Of a stretch of DNA of 64,000 nt, positions 1 to 7,738 are shown in pieces; the first letter of the stretch is position 1; every line of letters begins with the position of its first letter. The notes below the pieces were generated by a model. The model saw only the letters and a list, made by a program, of their open reading frames with translations, was not told the origin of the DNA and ran no database searches. The translations under genes and the position numbers were made by a program. Source of the stretch: an uncultured Cohaesibacter sp. (GTDB lineage: Bacteria > Pseudomonadota > Alphaproteobacteria > Rhizobiales > Cohaesibacteraceae); NCBI RefSeq assembly GCF_963677725.1, contig NZ_OY782507.1:3038001-3102000 (forward strand), read 5' to 3'.

Positions 1-380
1 CGCTCATCCTCATTATCAGTCTGTTTGCGGCACCCAACTTCTGGACCCGAAGCTTTCCGGATCTTGCCTCGCTCTATGGCATGTTGGGCATGGATATCAA
101 TGTCGCCGGGGTCGAAATTGATGCTGTGCATGTGGAACTGGTCCAAAAGGCCGGGGCTCCGGTCATTGCGGTGGAGGCCGAGCTTGTGAATCTTGGCACA
201 GAACCTGTGAGTCTTCCCTCTGTTCGGTTTTCGGTCCTTGGCAACAACGATTCAGAACTCTATTCATGGGATATCGATCCTGACACCAAGGGATTGGGGC
301 CGGGCGAGCGAAAGACGATCAAGACGTCGGTTGCCGCGCCCTCACAAGCGAAATTCGTATCGTTGCGGATGTTCCATTGA
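1..380 (+). CDS. Zinc-ribbon (MJ0042-type) membrane protein, C-terminal part only
   Basis: The reading frame is open from the left window edge (first full codon at base 3), so only about 125 C-terminal residues are visible. They begin with a hydrophobic stretch (LILIISLFA) that looks like the end of a membrane helix. A beta-rich region of about 85 residues follows, with the pattern expected of the domain that closes alphaproteobacterial MJ0042/DUF3426-type proteins (VEAELVNLG, then a W-x-I-D-P and GPGERK segment). The N-terminal zinc ribbon, if present, lies outside the window. Family function is unknown; it is probably an inner-membrane protein. hpt follows on the same strand after 86 bp. 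The ATG at base 81 is internal and not the true start. Confidence 0.75.
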   Translation, partial: LILIISLFAAPNFWTRSFPDLASLYGMLGMDINVAGVEIDAVHVELVQKAGAPVIAVEAELVNLGTEPVSLPSVRFSVLGNNDSELYSWDIDPDTKGLGPGERKTIKTSVAAPSQAKFVSLRMFH

Positions 381-466
381 TCCGTCATGTCTTAAGAGTC
401 ACAGTGGCTCAGATCTGGCCATGACAGGGCCATCCGACCAGCGGCAACAGGAATCCGGACAAAAGC

Positions 467-997
467 ATGACAGACACCATTCACGTCCTCTTTGACGAGG
501 CGACACTGGCTGATCGCAACATCGAGTTGGCCAAATCCATCGCGGAAGCGGACTATCAAAATCTTCTGGTGATTGCTGTGCTAAAGGGCAGCTTCGTTTT
601 CGCTGCCGATTTGTTGCGTGCGCTCTATCGGGCAGGTGTGAAACTCGAAGTGGAATTCATGTCCCTGTCGAGCTATGGCTCGGGCACCAAATCCACCGGC
701 CATGTGCAGGTGGTGCGTGATGTCGAGGAAGAGGTCAATGGTCGTGATGTCCTCTTGATTGATGACATTCTGGAATCGGGCCGGACGCTGGCCTTTGCCA
801 AGGATCTGCTATCCAATCGCGGCGCCAATCGGGTTGATGTGGCGGTGCTGCTCGACAAGCCAGGCAAGCGGGTGGCCGACATTAAAGGCGATTATGTCGG
901 CTTTGTCTGTCCGGATAAATTTGTCGTTGGCTATGGGATGGACAAGGCGCATTCCTATCGCGAAGTGCCGTTTGTCGGCTATCTCGAACAGTCTTGA
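467..997 (+). CDS. hpt: Hypoxanthine phosphoribosyltransferase
   Basis: This 176-residue protein is a type I phosphoribosyltransferase of purine salvage, converting hypoxanthine (and often guanine) plus PRPP into the nucleotide. The PRPP-binding loop is plain (LLIDDILESGRT, about residues 96-107), an LKGSFVF segment near residue 39 matches the substrate-binding loop, and the length is normal for the family. The ATG is preceded by an AGGA-type ribosome binding site (caggaatccgga). It lies downstream of a zinc-ribbon membrane protein gene and upstream of a CpdR-like regulator, an order I associate with Rhizobiales. The enzyme is cytosolic. Whether hypoxanthine or guanine is preferred cannot be told from the sequence. 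Confidence 0.95.
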   Translation: MTDTIHVLFDEATLADRNIELAKSIAEADYQNLLVIAVLKGSFVFAADLLRALYRAGVKLEVEFMSLSSYGSGTKSTGHVQVVRDVEEEVNGRDVLLIDDILESGRTLAFAKDLLSNRGANRVDVAVLLDKPGKRVADIKGDYVGFVCPDKFVVGYGMDKAHSYREVPFVGYLEQS

Positions 998-1214
998 TTC
1001 TCCTGAAATTCGCTTGATTATGAAAGGGTTCCGGCTTGGCCGGGACTCTGGGTGGCTCTGTCTGCTTATCCCGCCGATGGGCTCGTTTGCCGCATCCAAC
1101 TGCCACTTTTCGTCATTGCCTTCGCTTTTGGTAAACCTTTTTCCTGTCAAATGGGCAGGCAAGGTCGGCAAAAGATCTTGGTGTGACGAAAAGAGTATAG
1201 TGGGAGTGGGACAT

Positions 1215-1625
1215 ATGGCCCGAATTCTTCTGACCGAAGACGATGATGGCGTGCGTATGTTTGTTCAACGAGCCTTGATGATGGACGGACATGATGTCAG
1301 AACGGCAGAAGATGGTGGGGATGCCCTTGATGTGCTGACAGATTGTGAAGGGGCGTTTGATCTGCTCCTGACCGATATCAAGATGCCCTTCATGGACGGC
1401 ATTGCGCTGGCCCAGAGTGCGGCGCAAGAGTATCCCGAATTGACCATTTTGATGATGACAGGATTTGCTGATCAGCGCGAACGCTGCGATAGCCTGAATG
1501 CGATCGTTCATGACGTGGTTTCCAAGCCATTTTCTCTGGCAGAAATCCGCAATGCGGTGCGTGAAGCCCTGTCGGGGCGTGCTGCCTCCGGGCCGGCCTC
1601 CTTGGCTCATGTCATGTATGGCTGA
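1215..1625 (+). CDS. cpdR: CpdR-like single-domain response regulator
   Basis: The 136-residue protein is a stand-alone receiver domain. The acidic pocket (TEDDDG), phosphoacceptor Asp (LLLTDIKMP) and conserved Lys (VVSKPF) are all present, and there is no output domain. The N-terminus (MARILLTEDD) and overall pattern match CpdR, which in Caulobacter and Sinorhizobium controls ClpXP localisation and cell-cycle proteolysis when unphosphorylated. I chose the ATG at 1215 because it gives the canonical N-terminus and follows a purine-rich site (gggagtggga); the frame stays open much further upstream, but that part resembles no protein. About 15 extra C-terminal residues exceed the usual 118-120 residues. 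An intrinsic terminator follows. The role in this organism is inferred from the family. Confidence 0.85.
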   Translation: MARILLTEDDDGVRMFVQRALMMDGHDVRTAEDGGDALDVLTDCEGAFDLLLTDIKMPFMDGIALAQSAAQEYPELTILMMTGFADQRERCDSLNAIVHDVVSKPFSLAEIRNAVREALSGRAASGPASLAHVMYG

Positions 1626-1655
1626 TTTCTGCGTTTGGACGCAGACAAAGACTTG

Positions 1656-1687
1656 AAAAAGGGATGGCGTTGCGCCGTCCTTTTTGC
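1656..1687 (+). terminator. Intrinsic terminator after cpdR-like gene
   Basis: An imperfect GC-rich stem (aaaaagggatggcg paired with cgccgtccttttt, three-base loop) ends in a T-run about 30 bp after the stop codon. Confidence 0.75.
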
Positions 1688-1904
1688 GTTTTGACGAGAC
1701 CCTTTTGAGATCTTCTCAAGCCGGTTATTTTTTGGTCTACAGGCGGCCTCGAATATGATAGAAGGGAAATCCTCATATATGCGTGTCCGCCCTTTTTATC
1801 GGCTTCACAAGGATGCGCTCACTCTCCATCACGATATTGATGGTGCGCAATTGACTTGCAAGGCAGGTCGTTGCCTGCCAAGCCATATTAGAAGGCAAAT
1901 CGAC

Positions 1905-2153
1905 ATGATCGACCTGCTGGGCTATTTTGCTGCCTTGTTGGGAACAGTGTGCTGGATCCCGCAACTCATAAAGGTCTGGAAAACACGCCAGACCAAGGAC
2001 CTTTCGCTGTCCACCAATCTGATGCTGTTTACCACTATGAGCCTGTGGTTGATCTATGGCATCGCGATCAGCTCCCCACCGCTGATCGCCGCCAATGTCC
2101 TGTCGGCCTTGTTCGTCGGATCGATTATATCAGCCAAACTGTTTTTCAAATGA
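1905..2153 (+). CDS. SemiSWEET-type sugar transporter (PQ-loop protein)
   Basis: An 82-residue protein with three predicted membrane helices and one PQ-loop motif (CWIPQLIKVW, about residues 15-24), the build of bacterial SemiSWEETs, which dimerise to form a small sugar uniporter. The KDLSLST segment after the first helix is also typical. I placed the start at 1905 because an AGAAGG site precedes it and the protein then has the canonical length of about 85 residues. The frame extends upstream to 1755, but the extra 50 residues are hydrophilic and match no family. The gene stands alone between a terminator and the convergent lysA. The substrate is not predictable. Confidence 0.85.
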   Translation: MIDLLGYFAALLGTVCWIPQLIKVWKTRQTKDLSLSTNLMLFTTMSLWLIYGIAISSPPLIAANVLSALFVGSIISAKLFFK

Positions 2154-2190
2154 GAAATAGATCTCGGCGACTGAGGGCAGTGGGACTGGG

Positions 2191-3462
2191 TCAGTCCTCC
2201 AGCCATGTCGGAATGGTGTCGAGATCAAGCAGGTCTTTGTAGGTTGGGCGCGCCCGAATCACCTGCCACTGATCGCCATTGACCAGCACTTCAGGGATCA
2301 GAAGACGGCTGTTATAGGTGCTGGACTGGACCGCGCCATAAGCGCCAGCCGACATGACAGCGAGCAGGTCGCCCGCTTCCATTTTGGGCAATGGGCGGTT
2401 CTGGGCAAGGAAATCGCCGGTTTCGCAAACCGGACCCACCACATCGACATTGGTCACCGGGGTATCGAAGCCCGGTTCTGTGACCGGTTTGACCTCGTGC
2501 CAGGCGTCATACAGGGTTGGGCGAACGAGATCATTCATCGCACCATCGACAATTACGAAGGTCTTGCCTTCGCCTTCCTTGCGATAGATGACTTCGCTGA
2601 CCAATATACCCGCATTGCCCGCAATCAGACGGCCCGGCTCGAAATAGACCTTGCAGTTAAGATCCTTGACATGCTTCTTGACCGTGTCGGCATAGTCGCG
2701 TGGCAAGGGAGGAGGAGACTGGTTGGCTTCATAGGGAATGCCAAGGCCGCCGCCCAGATCCACATGGTCGATCAGATGGTCATCAGCCCGCAGGTCACGG
2801 ACCAGATCGCCAAGGCGCTGGAAGGCGTTATCGAATGGTTCAAGCTGGGTGATCTGGCTGCCGATATGCATGTCGATGCCGGTGACCTTGATGCCCGGTA
2901 GACCGTTGGCCCACTTATAGACTTCACGTGCCCGCTTCCATGGAATGCCGAATTTGTTTTCGGATTTGCCGGTGGCGATTTTGGCATGGGTCTTGGCGTC
3001 TACATCGGGGTTGATGCGGATCGAAATGCGGGCTTCTTTGCCCAGCTCGGACGCGATGCGGCTGAGATGCTCCAACTCCGGCTCTGACTCGACATTGAAG
3101 CAGAGAATCTCGTTTTCCAGCGCAAAGGTCAGCTCGCGACGGGTTTTGCCAACGCCGGAAAAGAGGATCTTGCTTGCCGGAATCCCCGCTGCCAATGCCC
3201 GGCGCATTTCGCCCTCCGAGACCACATCGGCTCCTGCGCCCAGACGGGCCAGCGTTTTCAGGATCGCCTGATTGGAATTGGCCTTCATCGCATAGCAAAC
3301 GAGTGACGGAACATCGCCAAAGGCTTCCGAGAAGACTTTGAAATGGCGCTCGAACGTCGCTGTGGAATAGACATAGAAAGGCGTGCCCACCTGACGGGCG
3401 ATTTCGGGGATGGAAACATCCTCGGCATGCATCACGCCGTCGACATAATCAAAATGGTGCAT
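2191..3462 (-). CDS. lysA: Diaminopimelate decarboxylase
   Basis: LysA (423 residues) is the PLP enzyme that decarboxylates meso-diaminopimelate to L-lysine, the last step of lysine biosynthesis. Visible hallmarks are the PLP-binding lysine (VCYAMKANSN, near residue 60), the HIGSQI motif, the EPGR motif and the catalytic cysteine segment GPVCETGDFLA near residue 345. Length is normal. It lies downstream of lptM (71 bp gap) and argH on the same strand, an arrangement conserved in many Rhizobiales, where the lipoprotein gene sits between argH and lysA. No clear intrinsic terminator is seen in the short gap before the convergent SemiSWEET gene. Confidence 0.97.
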   Translation of the reverse strand: MHHFDYVDGVMHAEDVSIPEIARQVGTPFYVYSTATFERHFKVFSEAFGDVPSLVCYAMKANSNQAILKTLARLGAGADVVSEGEMRRALAAGIPASKILFSGVGKTRRELTFALENEILCFNVESEPELEHLSRIASELGKEARISIRINPDVDAKTHAKIATGKSENKFGIPWKRAREVYKWANGLPGIKVTGIDMHIGSQITQLEPFDNAFQRLGDLVRDLRADDHLIDHVDLGGGLGIPYEANQSPPPLPRDYADTVKKHVKDLNCKVYFEPGRLIAGNAGILVSEVIYRKEGEGKTFVIVDGAMNDLVRPTLYDAWHEVKPVTEPGFDTPVTNVDVVGPVCETGDFLAQNRPLPKMEAGDLLAVMSAGAYGAVQSSTYNSRLLIPEVLVNGDQWQVIRARPTYKDLLDLDTIPTWLED

Positions 3463-3533
3463 AATCGTCTCGCCGGTTTGTCACGCGTGCCTTTCAGGGC
3501 GCGGTCGGGAAATGGGGGATAAAGTGCTGGGGT

Positions 3534-3770
3534 CTAAAGCAGCGGGTCCAGAACAAAGCCTTCGTCAGGCACGTTCGGATTGTCATTGGTGGTCGCAGGC
3601 GCGGACTGCCCTTCAATACCGGCATCCGGCGTTTTGGCGGAGGGAGGCACCAGTGGGCCGCGCTGGCCACAGGCGGACAGGCCAACGGCCAACCCTGCAG
3701 CTAGAGCGGTCAGGCACAGATTTTTGGCAAGTTTCTTTGCCGGGGCGAGGGTGAGGGACGTAAGAGCCAT
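3534..3770 (-). CDS. lptM: LptM-type small lipoprotein (YifL-like)
   Basis: A 78-residue protein with an N-terminal signal and a clear lipobox (VGLSACGQRGPL). The cysteine followed by GQRGPL is the hallmark of the LptM/YifL family, which in E. coli helps assemble the LptD/LptE lipopolysaccharide translocon at the outer membrane. The mature part is short, proline-rich and low in complexity, as in homologues. In many proteobacteria this gene lies beside lysA, and here it sits between argH and lysA. Identification rests on motif plus context; the function is transferred from the family. Confidence 0.85.
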   Translation of the reverse strand: MALTSLTLAPAKKLAKNLCLTALAAGLAVGLSACGQRGPLVPPSAKTPDAGIEGQSAPATTNDNPNVPDEGFVLDPLL

Positions 3771-3881
3771 CGCGAACTATTCCTTGTGCCTTCATTTTGG
3801 CCATTCTTGGCCGGGTGGGGGCTGCTTGTGGCCAAAGATCATCATCAGATGACCGCATATGGCCCACGCAGATCGGAAGGT

Positions 3882-3909
3882 CGCCGGGGCACGGGTTCGC
3901 CCCCCGGCG
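3882..3909 (-). other. GC-rich stem-loop between argH and lptM
   Basis: Eight-base perfect arms (cgccgggg and ccccggcg, 12-base loop) lie just after the argH stop on the minus strand. There is no following T-run, so this may be a weak or Rho-assisted end, or an RNA-stabilising hairpin between argH and lptM. Confidence 0.35.
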
Positions 3910-3921
3910 GCGTTCGTCTGA

Positions 3922-5322
3922 CTATTGCTTGGCTGCTCTTTCTTTTTCAAGCTTTTTCAACCAGCTTCTCGCCTGTTTTCTGACATTGGTCGGCGCGGTG
4001 CCGCCATAGGAGGTGCGGCTGCGGACCGATTTGTCCACCGACAGCACGGAAAAGACATCTTCTGTGATATCGGGATCAACCGACTGCATGTCTTCAAGCG
4101 TTAGCTTGTGCAGTTCAATGTTGCGCTCGGCTGCCATGGCGACAAGGGTACCGGTGACATGGTGGGCATTGCGGAACGGCATGTTGAGGCTGCGCACCAG
4201 CCAGTCGGCCAGATCGGTGGCGGTGGAATAGCCTGACCCGGCGGCTTTTTTCAGCTCTTTGACATTTGGTTCAAGGTCGCTGACCATGCCCGTCATGGCT
4301 GCCACACACAGAGACAGATTTTGCAGGGCATCAAAGGTCTGTTCCTTGTCTTCCTGCATGTCCTTGGAATAGGTGAGCGGCAAGCCCTTCATGACGATCA
4401 GCAAAGCGTTGAGAGCACCGATGATGCGGCCCGATTTGGCACGGACCAGTTCGGCGGCGTCCGGATTGCGCTTTTGCGGCATGATCGAGGAGCCGGTGGA
4501 AAATTTGTCGCTGAGCTTTACGAATCGGAACTGGGCGGAAGACCAGATGACCAGCTCTTCGGCAAAGCGCGACAGATGTATGGCGCAAATGGAGGCGGCC
4601 GACAGGGCTTCAAGGGCAAAGTCGCGGTCGGACACACTGTCAAGGGAGTTGGCGGTCGGGCGATCAAAGCCGAGTGCCTTGGCAGTCATGTGACGGTCGA
4701 TGGGGAAGGACGTGCCAGCCAGCGCGGCTGCGCCCAACGGGCTTTCATTCATCCGCTTGCGTGCATCCTGCACCCGGCCCCGGTCGCGGGCGATCATCTC
4801 GACATAGGCCAGCATGTGGTGGCCAAAGGTCACTGGCTGGGCGCTCTGCAGATGGGTGAAGCCGGGCATGACGCTGGCGGAAAATTCCACAGCCTTGTCG
4901 GCGAAGGCCTGTTGCAGCTCCATGAGCTGCCCATCAAGGGTGTCGAGGGTTTCGCGCACCCAGAGGCGGAAATCGGTTGCGACCTGATCGTTGCGGGAGC
5001 GGGCCGTGTGCAGGCGACCGGCCGTCGGGCCGATCAAATCTGCTAGGCGACTTTCCACATTCATGTGAATGTCTTCCAGTGCCCGCGAAAAAGTGAACGT
5101 ACCTGCCTCAATTTCTCCCGCGATTGTGTCTAGACCATCCTTGATGGCTTTGGCATCATCGCCCGTGACGATGCCCTTCTCGGCCAGCATGCTTACATGA
5201 GCTTTCGAACCGGAGATATCCTGGGCATAGAGTTTTTTGTCAAAACCAATGGAAGCATTGATTTCTTCCATGATCGCGTCTGGGCCTTCGGAAAAGCGGC
5301 CGCCCCACATTTTGTTGCTCAT
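3922..5322 (-). CDS. argH: Argininosuccinate lyase
   Basis: ArgH (466 residues) cleaves argininosuccinate to arginine and fumarate, the last step of arginine biosynthesis. It carries the fumarate-lyase superfamily signature [11 protein letters not shown] (about residues 279-289) and the substrate-binding segment [12 protein letters not shown] near residue 107. Length and N-terminus ([13 protein letters not shown]) are canonical. It is transcribed divergently from the TlpA-type thioredoxin gene over about 160 bp and leads into lptM and lysA. The argH-tlpA divergence is common in Rhizobiales. Confidence 0.97.
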   Translation of the reverse strand: MSNKMWGGRFSEGPDAIMEEINASIGFDKKLYAQDISGSKAHVSMLAEKGIVTGDDAKAIKDGLDTIAGEIEAGTFTFSRALEDIHMNVESRLADLIGPTAGRLHTARSRNDQVATDFRLWVRETLDTLDGQLMELQQAFADKAVEFSASVMPGFTHLQSAQPVTFGHHMLAYVEMIARDRGRVQDARKRMNESPLGAAALAGTSFPIDRHMTAKALGFDRPTANSLDSVSDRDFALEALSAASICAIHLSRFAEELVIWSSAQFRFVKLSDKFSTGSSIMPQKRNPDAAELVRAKSGRIIGALNALLIVMKGLPLTYSKDMQEDKEQTFDALQNLSLCVAAMTGMVSDLEPNVKELKKAAGSGYSTATDLADWLVRSLNMPFRNAHHVTGTLVAMAAERNIELHKLTLEDMQSVDPDITEDVFSVLSVDKSVRSRTSYGGTAPTNVRKQARSWLKKLEKERAAKQ

Positions 5323-5485
5323 GATAGATGTTCCAGTTTGTATGTTCTTGTTGCCGTGCTTTATGCCACAACAAAATTGGGCTGTCAGCGCTTTTGAGGT
5401 AGAAAATTCTGCAGACTTCTGGACAACCGAAATCGGGCTGGATCAAGGCATGAAAAATACGAAAGACCAATAAGGTAGGAGAGTT

Positions 5486-6097
5486 ATGGTGAAGGGAACG
5501 AAGCAATGGGCCGGCAAGGTCTTTTGGGTGCTGGGTATGATGGTGTTGCCAACCATGGGTTGGGCGGCGGATGTCTGTCCTGCCTCCAAGGCGCGGATTG
5601 ATGCCATTGATCCGCATATCGAGGGTGCGATTGCGGCGCTTCAGATCAGCGGTCACCCCAAGGATATGTCCGGCCTTTCCTTCAAGCGCGAAGATGGCAG
5701 CGATGTTTCGGTTGCTGATTTCAAGGGCAAGGTTCTGCTGCTCAATCTGTGGGCGACATGGTGCGCGCCCTGCCGCCACGAAATGCCTGACCTCAATGGC
5801 CTGCAGGCGAGTGTCGGGGGGGATAAGTTCGAGGTTGTTACCGTCAGTCTGGATCGCAAGGCACCTGCCAAGCCGCGGGAATTCTTTGATGCCCTAAAGC
5901 TCAAGGATCTTGAGCTGTTTTATGACGACGAGATGGCCTTGTTCCCGGCTTTGCGCAAAGAGGGGATGGCCTTCGGCATGCCGACCACCCTGATCATCGA
6001 TCAGGATGGGTGCTCATTGGCTCATATGTCGGGTTCGGCTCCCTGGGCTGACGAGCAGGCCAAAATCATGGTCCGCGAGGTGATCGGCAAGGAATAG
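5486..6097 (+). CDS. tlpA: TlpA-family thiol:disulfide interchange protein
   Basis: A 203-residue periplasmic thioredoxin-fold protein. Residues 10-27 form a hydrophobic signal or anchor, and the redox centre WCAPC lies at residues 92-96 (C93, C96). The later cis-proline loop (FGMPTTLIID) is intact. TlpA proteins reduce disulfides in the periplasm, classically for cytochrome oxidase copper-centre assembly in Bradyrhizobium. The start is supported by a good site (aggagagtt) just upstream. The gene is divergent from argH and followed by a hairpin terminator. Its precise client proteins are unknown. Confidence 0.9.
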   Translation: MVKGTKQWAGKVFWVLGMMVLPTMGWAADVCPASKARIDAIDPHIEGAIAALQISGHPKDMSGLSFKREDGSDVSVADFKGKVLLLNLWATWCAPCRHEMPDLNGLQASVGGDKFEVVTVSLDRKAPAKPREFFDALKLKDLELFYDDEMALFPALRKEGMAFGMPTTLIIDQDGCSLAHMSGSAPWADEQAKIMVREVIGKE

Positions 6098-6133
6098 TCC
6101 ATGCCGACCGCCCCCAGTGTGTTGGACATGCAA

Positions 6134-6166
6134 AACCCGGCGCAAGGGCCGGGTTGGATCTTTTCT
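6134..6166 (+). terminator. Terminator after tlpA
   Basis: Perfect eight-base arms (aacccggc and gccgggtt) with a short loop follow tlpA by about 36 bp. The T-rich tail is weak (ggatcttttc). The stem may also serve the convergent small gene that starts at 6414. Confidence 0.6.
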
Positions 6167-6207
6167 CGGTGAGAAAGGGTGTTTGCGTTGTGGCATCAGC
6201 CCAGTTG

Positions 6208-6414
6208 TCAGGCCTTGATATCCACGGCGCTGCCCATCCCTTCTGGGGCTGCCGCATTGTTTTGCATGCCTTGCTGGACGAGCTTGTCGAGAATACCGGT
6301 CATGGCATTGTCGGCATTGTTCGCAATCTTGGTCAGAGTGCTGCCAAGATCCATATTGGTCTCCGCTGCGTTTTTCGCAACCATTGCCGAAGCCAGAGAT
6401 ACGATGGAAGACAT
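6208..6414 (-). CDS. Small hypothetical protein, possibly YjfB-like
   Basis: A 68-residue protein with no signal peptide or membrane segment. It reads as an amphipathic helix rich in Ala, Asn and Met, followed by a short polar tail. The N-terminal pattern (SLASAM, then GSTLTKIANN, then GILDKL) faintly recalls YjfB-type putative motility proteins, which are short helical proteins of about 60 residues, but I am not certain of the match. A TGGAG ribosome binding site lies nine bases before the ATG, which supports it as a real gene. It converges on tlpA and is flanked upstream by the duplicated terminator-like element. No function is assigned. Confidence 0.55.
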   Translation of the reverse strand: MSSIVSLASAMVAKNAAETNMDLGSTLTKIANNADNAMTGILDKLVQQGMQNNAAAPEGMGSAVDIKA

Positions 6415-6520
6415 GGGCTAAAACTCCAGATTGATGGATCAATTCTATGCCCAGTGTCGCATCTCTTCCTTAAGTCAGGGTAAATGATCTGCTAATCAAT
6501 TCGATCGGATTTGAGTGAAT

Positions 6521-6556
6521 GACCTGCCGGGGCCTTTGTCCCGGCAGGTCTTTTTT
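6521..6556 (+). terminator. Strong orphan intrinsic terminator, plus orientation
   Basis: Perfect 11-base arms (gacctgccggg and cccggcaggtc) with an 8-base loop are followed by six Ts. It points along the plus strand, yet the nearest annotated genes on both sides run on the minus strand, so it has no obvious upstream gene. Confidence 0.8.
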
Positions 6557-6613
6557 GGTGTCAGGGGCCGGGCGCCTTTGACCCGGCAGATCTTTTTGGA
6601 TTTCAGGGGCCGG
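6528..6613 (+). repeat. Tandem direct repeat of about 44 bp, two diverged copies
   Basis: Copy one (about 6528-6569) and copy two (about 6570-6613) share the series: GC arm, cctttg, cccggcag, t-run, tcaggggccgg. Copy one contains the right part of the strong terminator. In copy two the stem is degraded (cagatc instead of caggtc) but the T-run is kept. It looks like a duplicated terminator, one copy decaying. Confidence 0.7.
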
Positions 6614-6628
6614 TAGAGGCCCGTTCGG

Positions 6629-7192
6629 CTATGGGTCCCTTGTCAGAGTATCCGGTCGATAGGATCTGCCATAGATGGCGTGGTGCAATCGAGCTTTGTC
6701 CGCTCGCGTCAACAGGCAGATTTTCTGATCTGACAGCCTGCGCATCATCAACGGGCTCAGCCGTTCTGCCTGGTCGAAAATGTCAAACAGATGGATCAGG
6801 CAGTCGTCGCCGGCAATGCGGTTGAGGTTGATGGTGCCGCAGCTTTGGCAATGGTGAATGAGCATTACATCACCGGTCCGGGCGCGGCCATATTTGTCAA
6901 AGCCGTTATGCTTGAAGGTCAGGCCAACCGGTTCCATGCCACCGTGACAGCTGGAGGCGCGGTTGCCGGGTTTGGTGTCGACATGACAAGACCAGAGGCA
7001 ATGAGGGCAATGATTGCGTTGGGTCGTGCCTATTTGCTCTGCCGGAAACACCATTTGCTGGCAATGATGGCAGCGAAAGGCCTTGCTTGTTGTGTGCCAA
7101 CGTTTGCGGCTCTTTTTATAGTCTCGGTTGTCTTCGGGGTGATAGGTGAAGGGACGCTTGCGCTGTTTGCTGCAAGAATGGGAGTGTTTCAT
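6629..7192 (-). CDS. RNHCP domain protein
   Basis: A 187-residue protein with the RNHCP signature that names the family (RNHCPHCLWSCHVD). Other conserved pieces are FRCHHCQQMVFP near residue 40, PGNRASSCHGGMEP, a HHCQSCGTINLNR segment and RIAGDD. The ordered Cys/His pairs suggest one or two zinc ribbons, and the first 35 residues are strongly basic. The C-terminal 50 residues lie beyond the usual core. The biochemical function of the family is unknown; nucleic-acid binding would be a guess. It is a single gene with about 545 bp of apparently noncoding DNA upstream. Confidence 0.88.
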   Translation of the reverse strand: MKHSHSCSKQRKRPFTYHPEDNRDYKKSRKRWHTTSKAFRCHHCQQMVFPAEQIGTTQRNHCPHCLWSCHVDTKPGNRASSCHGGMEPVGLTFKHNGFDKYGRARTGDVMLIHHCQSCGTINLNRIAGDDCLIHLFDIFDQAERLSPLMMRRLSDQKICLLTRADKARLHHAIYGRSYRPDTLTRDP

Positions 7193-7738
7193 TGTCTATT
7201 CCGTTCATCATCAGATGGATGATTGGACAGACCAAAATCTCGGAATGGGGTTGGCTCCACCAGTCACAGACCCCTTGATCGGGGTGCACAAGGCGCATCT
7301 CTCTTGCTGGACGCATGCCATCGTTTCCTGGTTGGGCATGCGCGCAGAAATGATGCGGTGAACAGAGCACAGTGTTGTCGCCAGCGGGGTGCCGGGGAGT
7401 GTCTGTGGCCTGTTTATACTGTGTGGGGGAGGAAAAGATTTTGCTGCCATAAGGGCTGCACGCGACTGACCCTGCCCGGCAACGAGCATGGAGGTTAGAC
7501 GTCATGCAACCATCGGCATCGACTTGTCAGTGGTCGATGCTAGGCGCTTACAATCTCTTTTGTGGGACGGTACGACATAAAGCCCTTTCCAACATTTGCG
7601 GAGCCTCCATAGCATCGAGGCTAAAGGCCTGCAAGCCGGGGTGAATTGAACGCAAACGAAAGGACTTGGGCGTGACAAAAAAGGCACCCGGCTGAAACCG
7701 GATGCCTTTTGCAAAGACTGGTGATCCCTTGACCTCAA
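7193..7738. other. Noncoding stretch upstream of RNHCP gene
   Basis: No convincing gene lies here. Several short open frames run on both strands, but they lack protein-like composition and good ribosome binding sites. A nine-base inverted repeat (tcgatgcta at 7534-7542, tagcatcga at 7610-7618) and the terminator at 7677-7711 are the only structures seen. Confidence 0.5.
7677..7711 (-). terminator. Bidirectional terminator after 3-hydroxybutyryl-CoA dehydrogenase gene
   Basis: A stem of ggcacccgg and ccggatgcc (one mismatch), flanked by A-run and T-run, lies about 28 bp beyond the stop codon. Confidence 0.75.

Noticed and set aside
7211-7489. Open frames of 70-130 codons on both strands upstream of the RNHCP gene
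   Set aside because: Composition is not protein-like, ribosome sites are lacking, and none resembles a known family.
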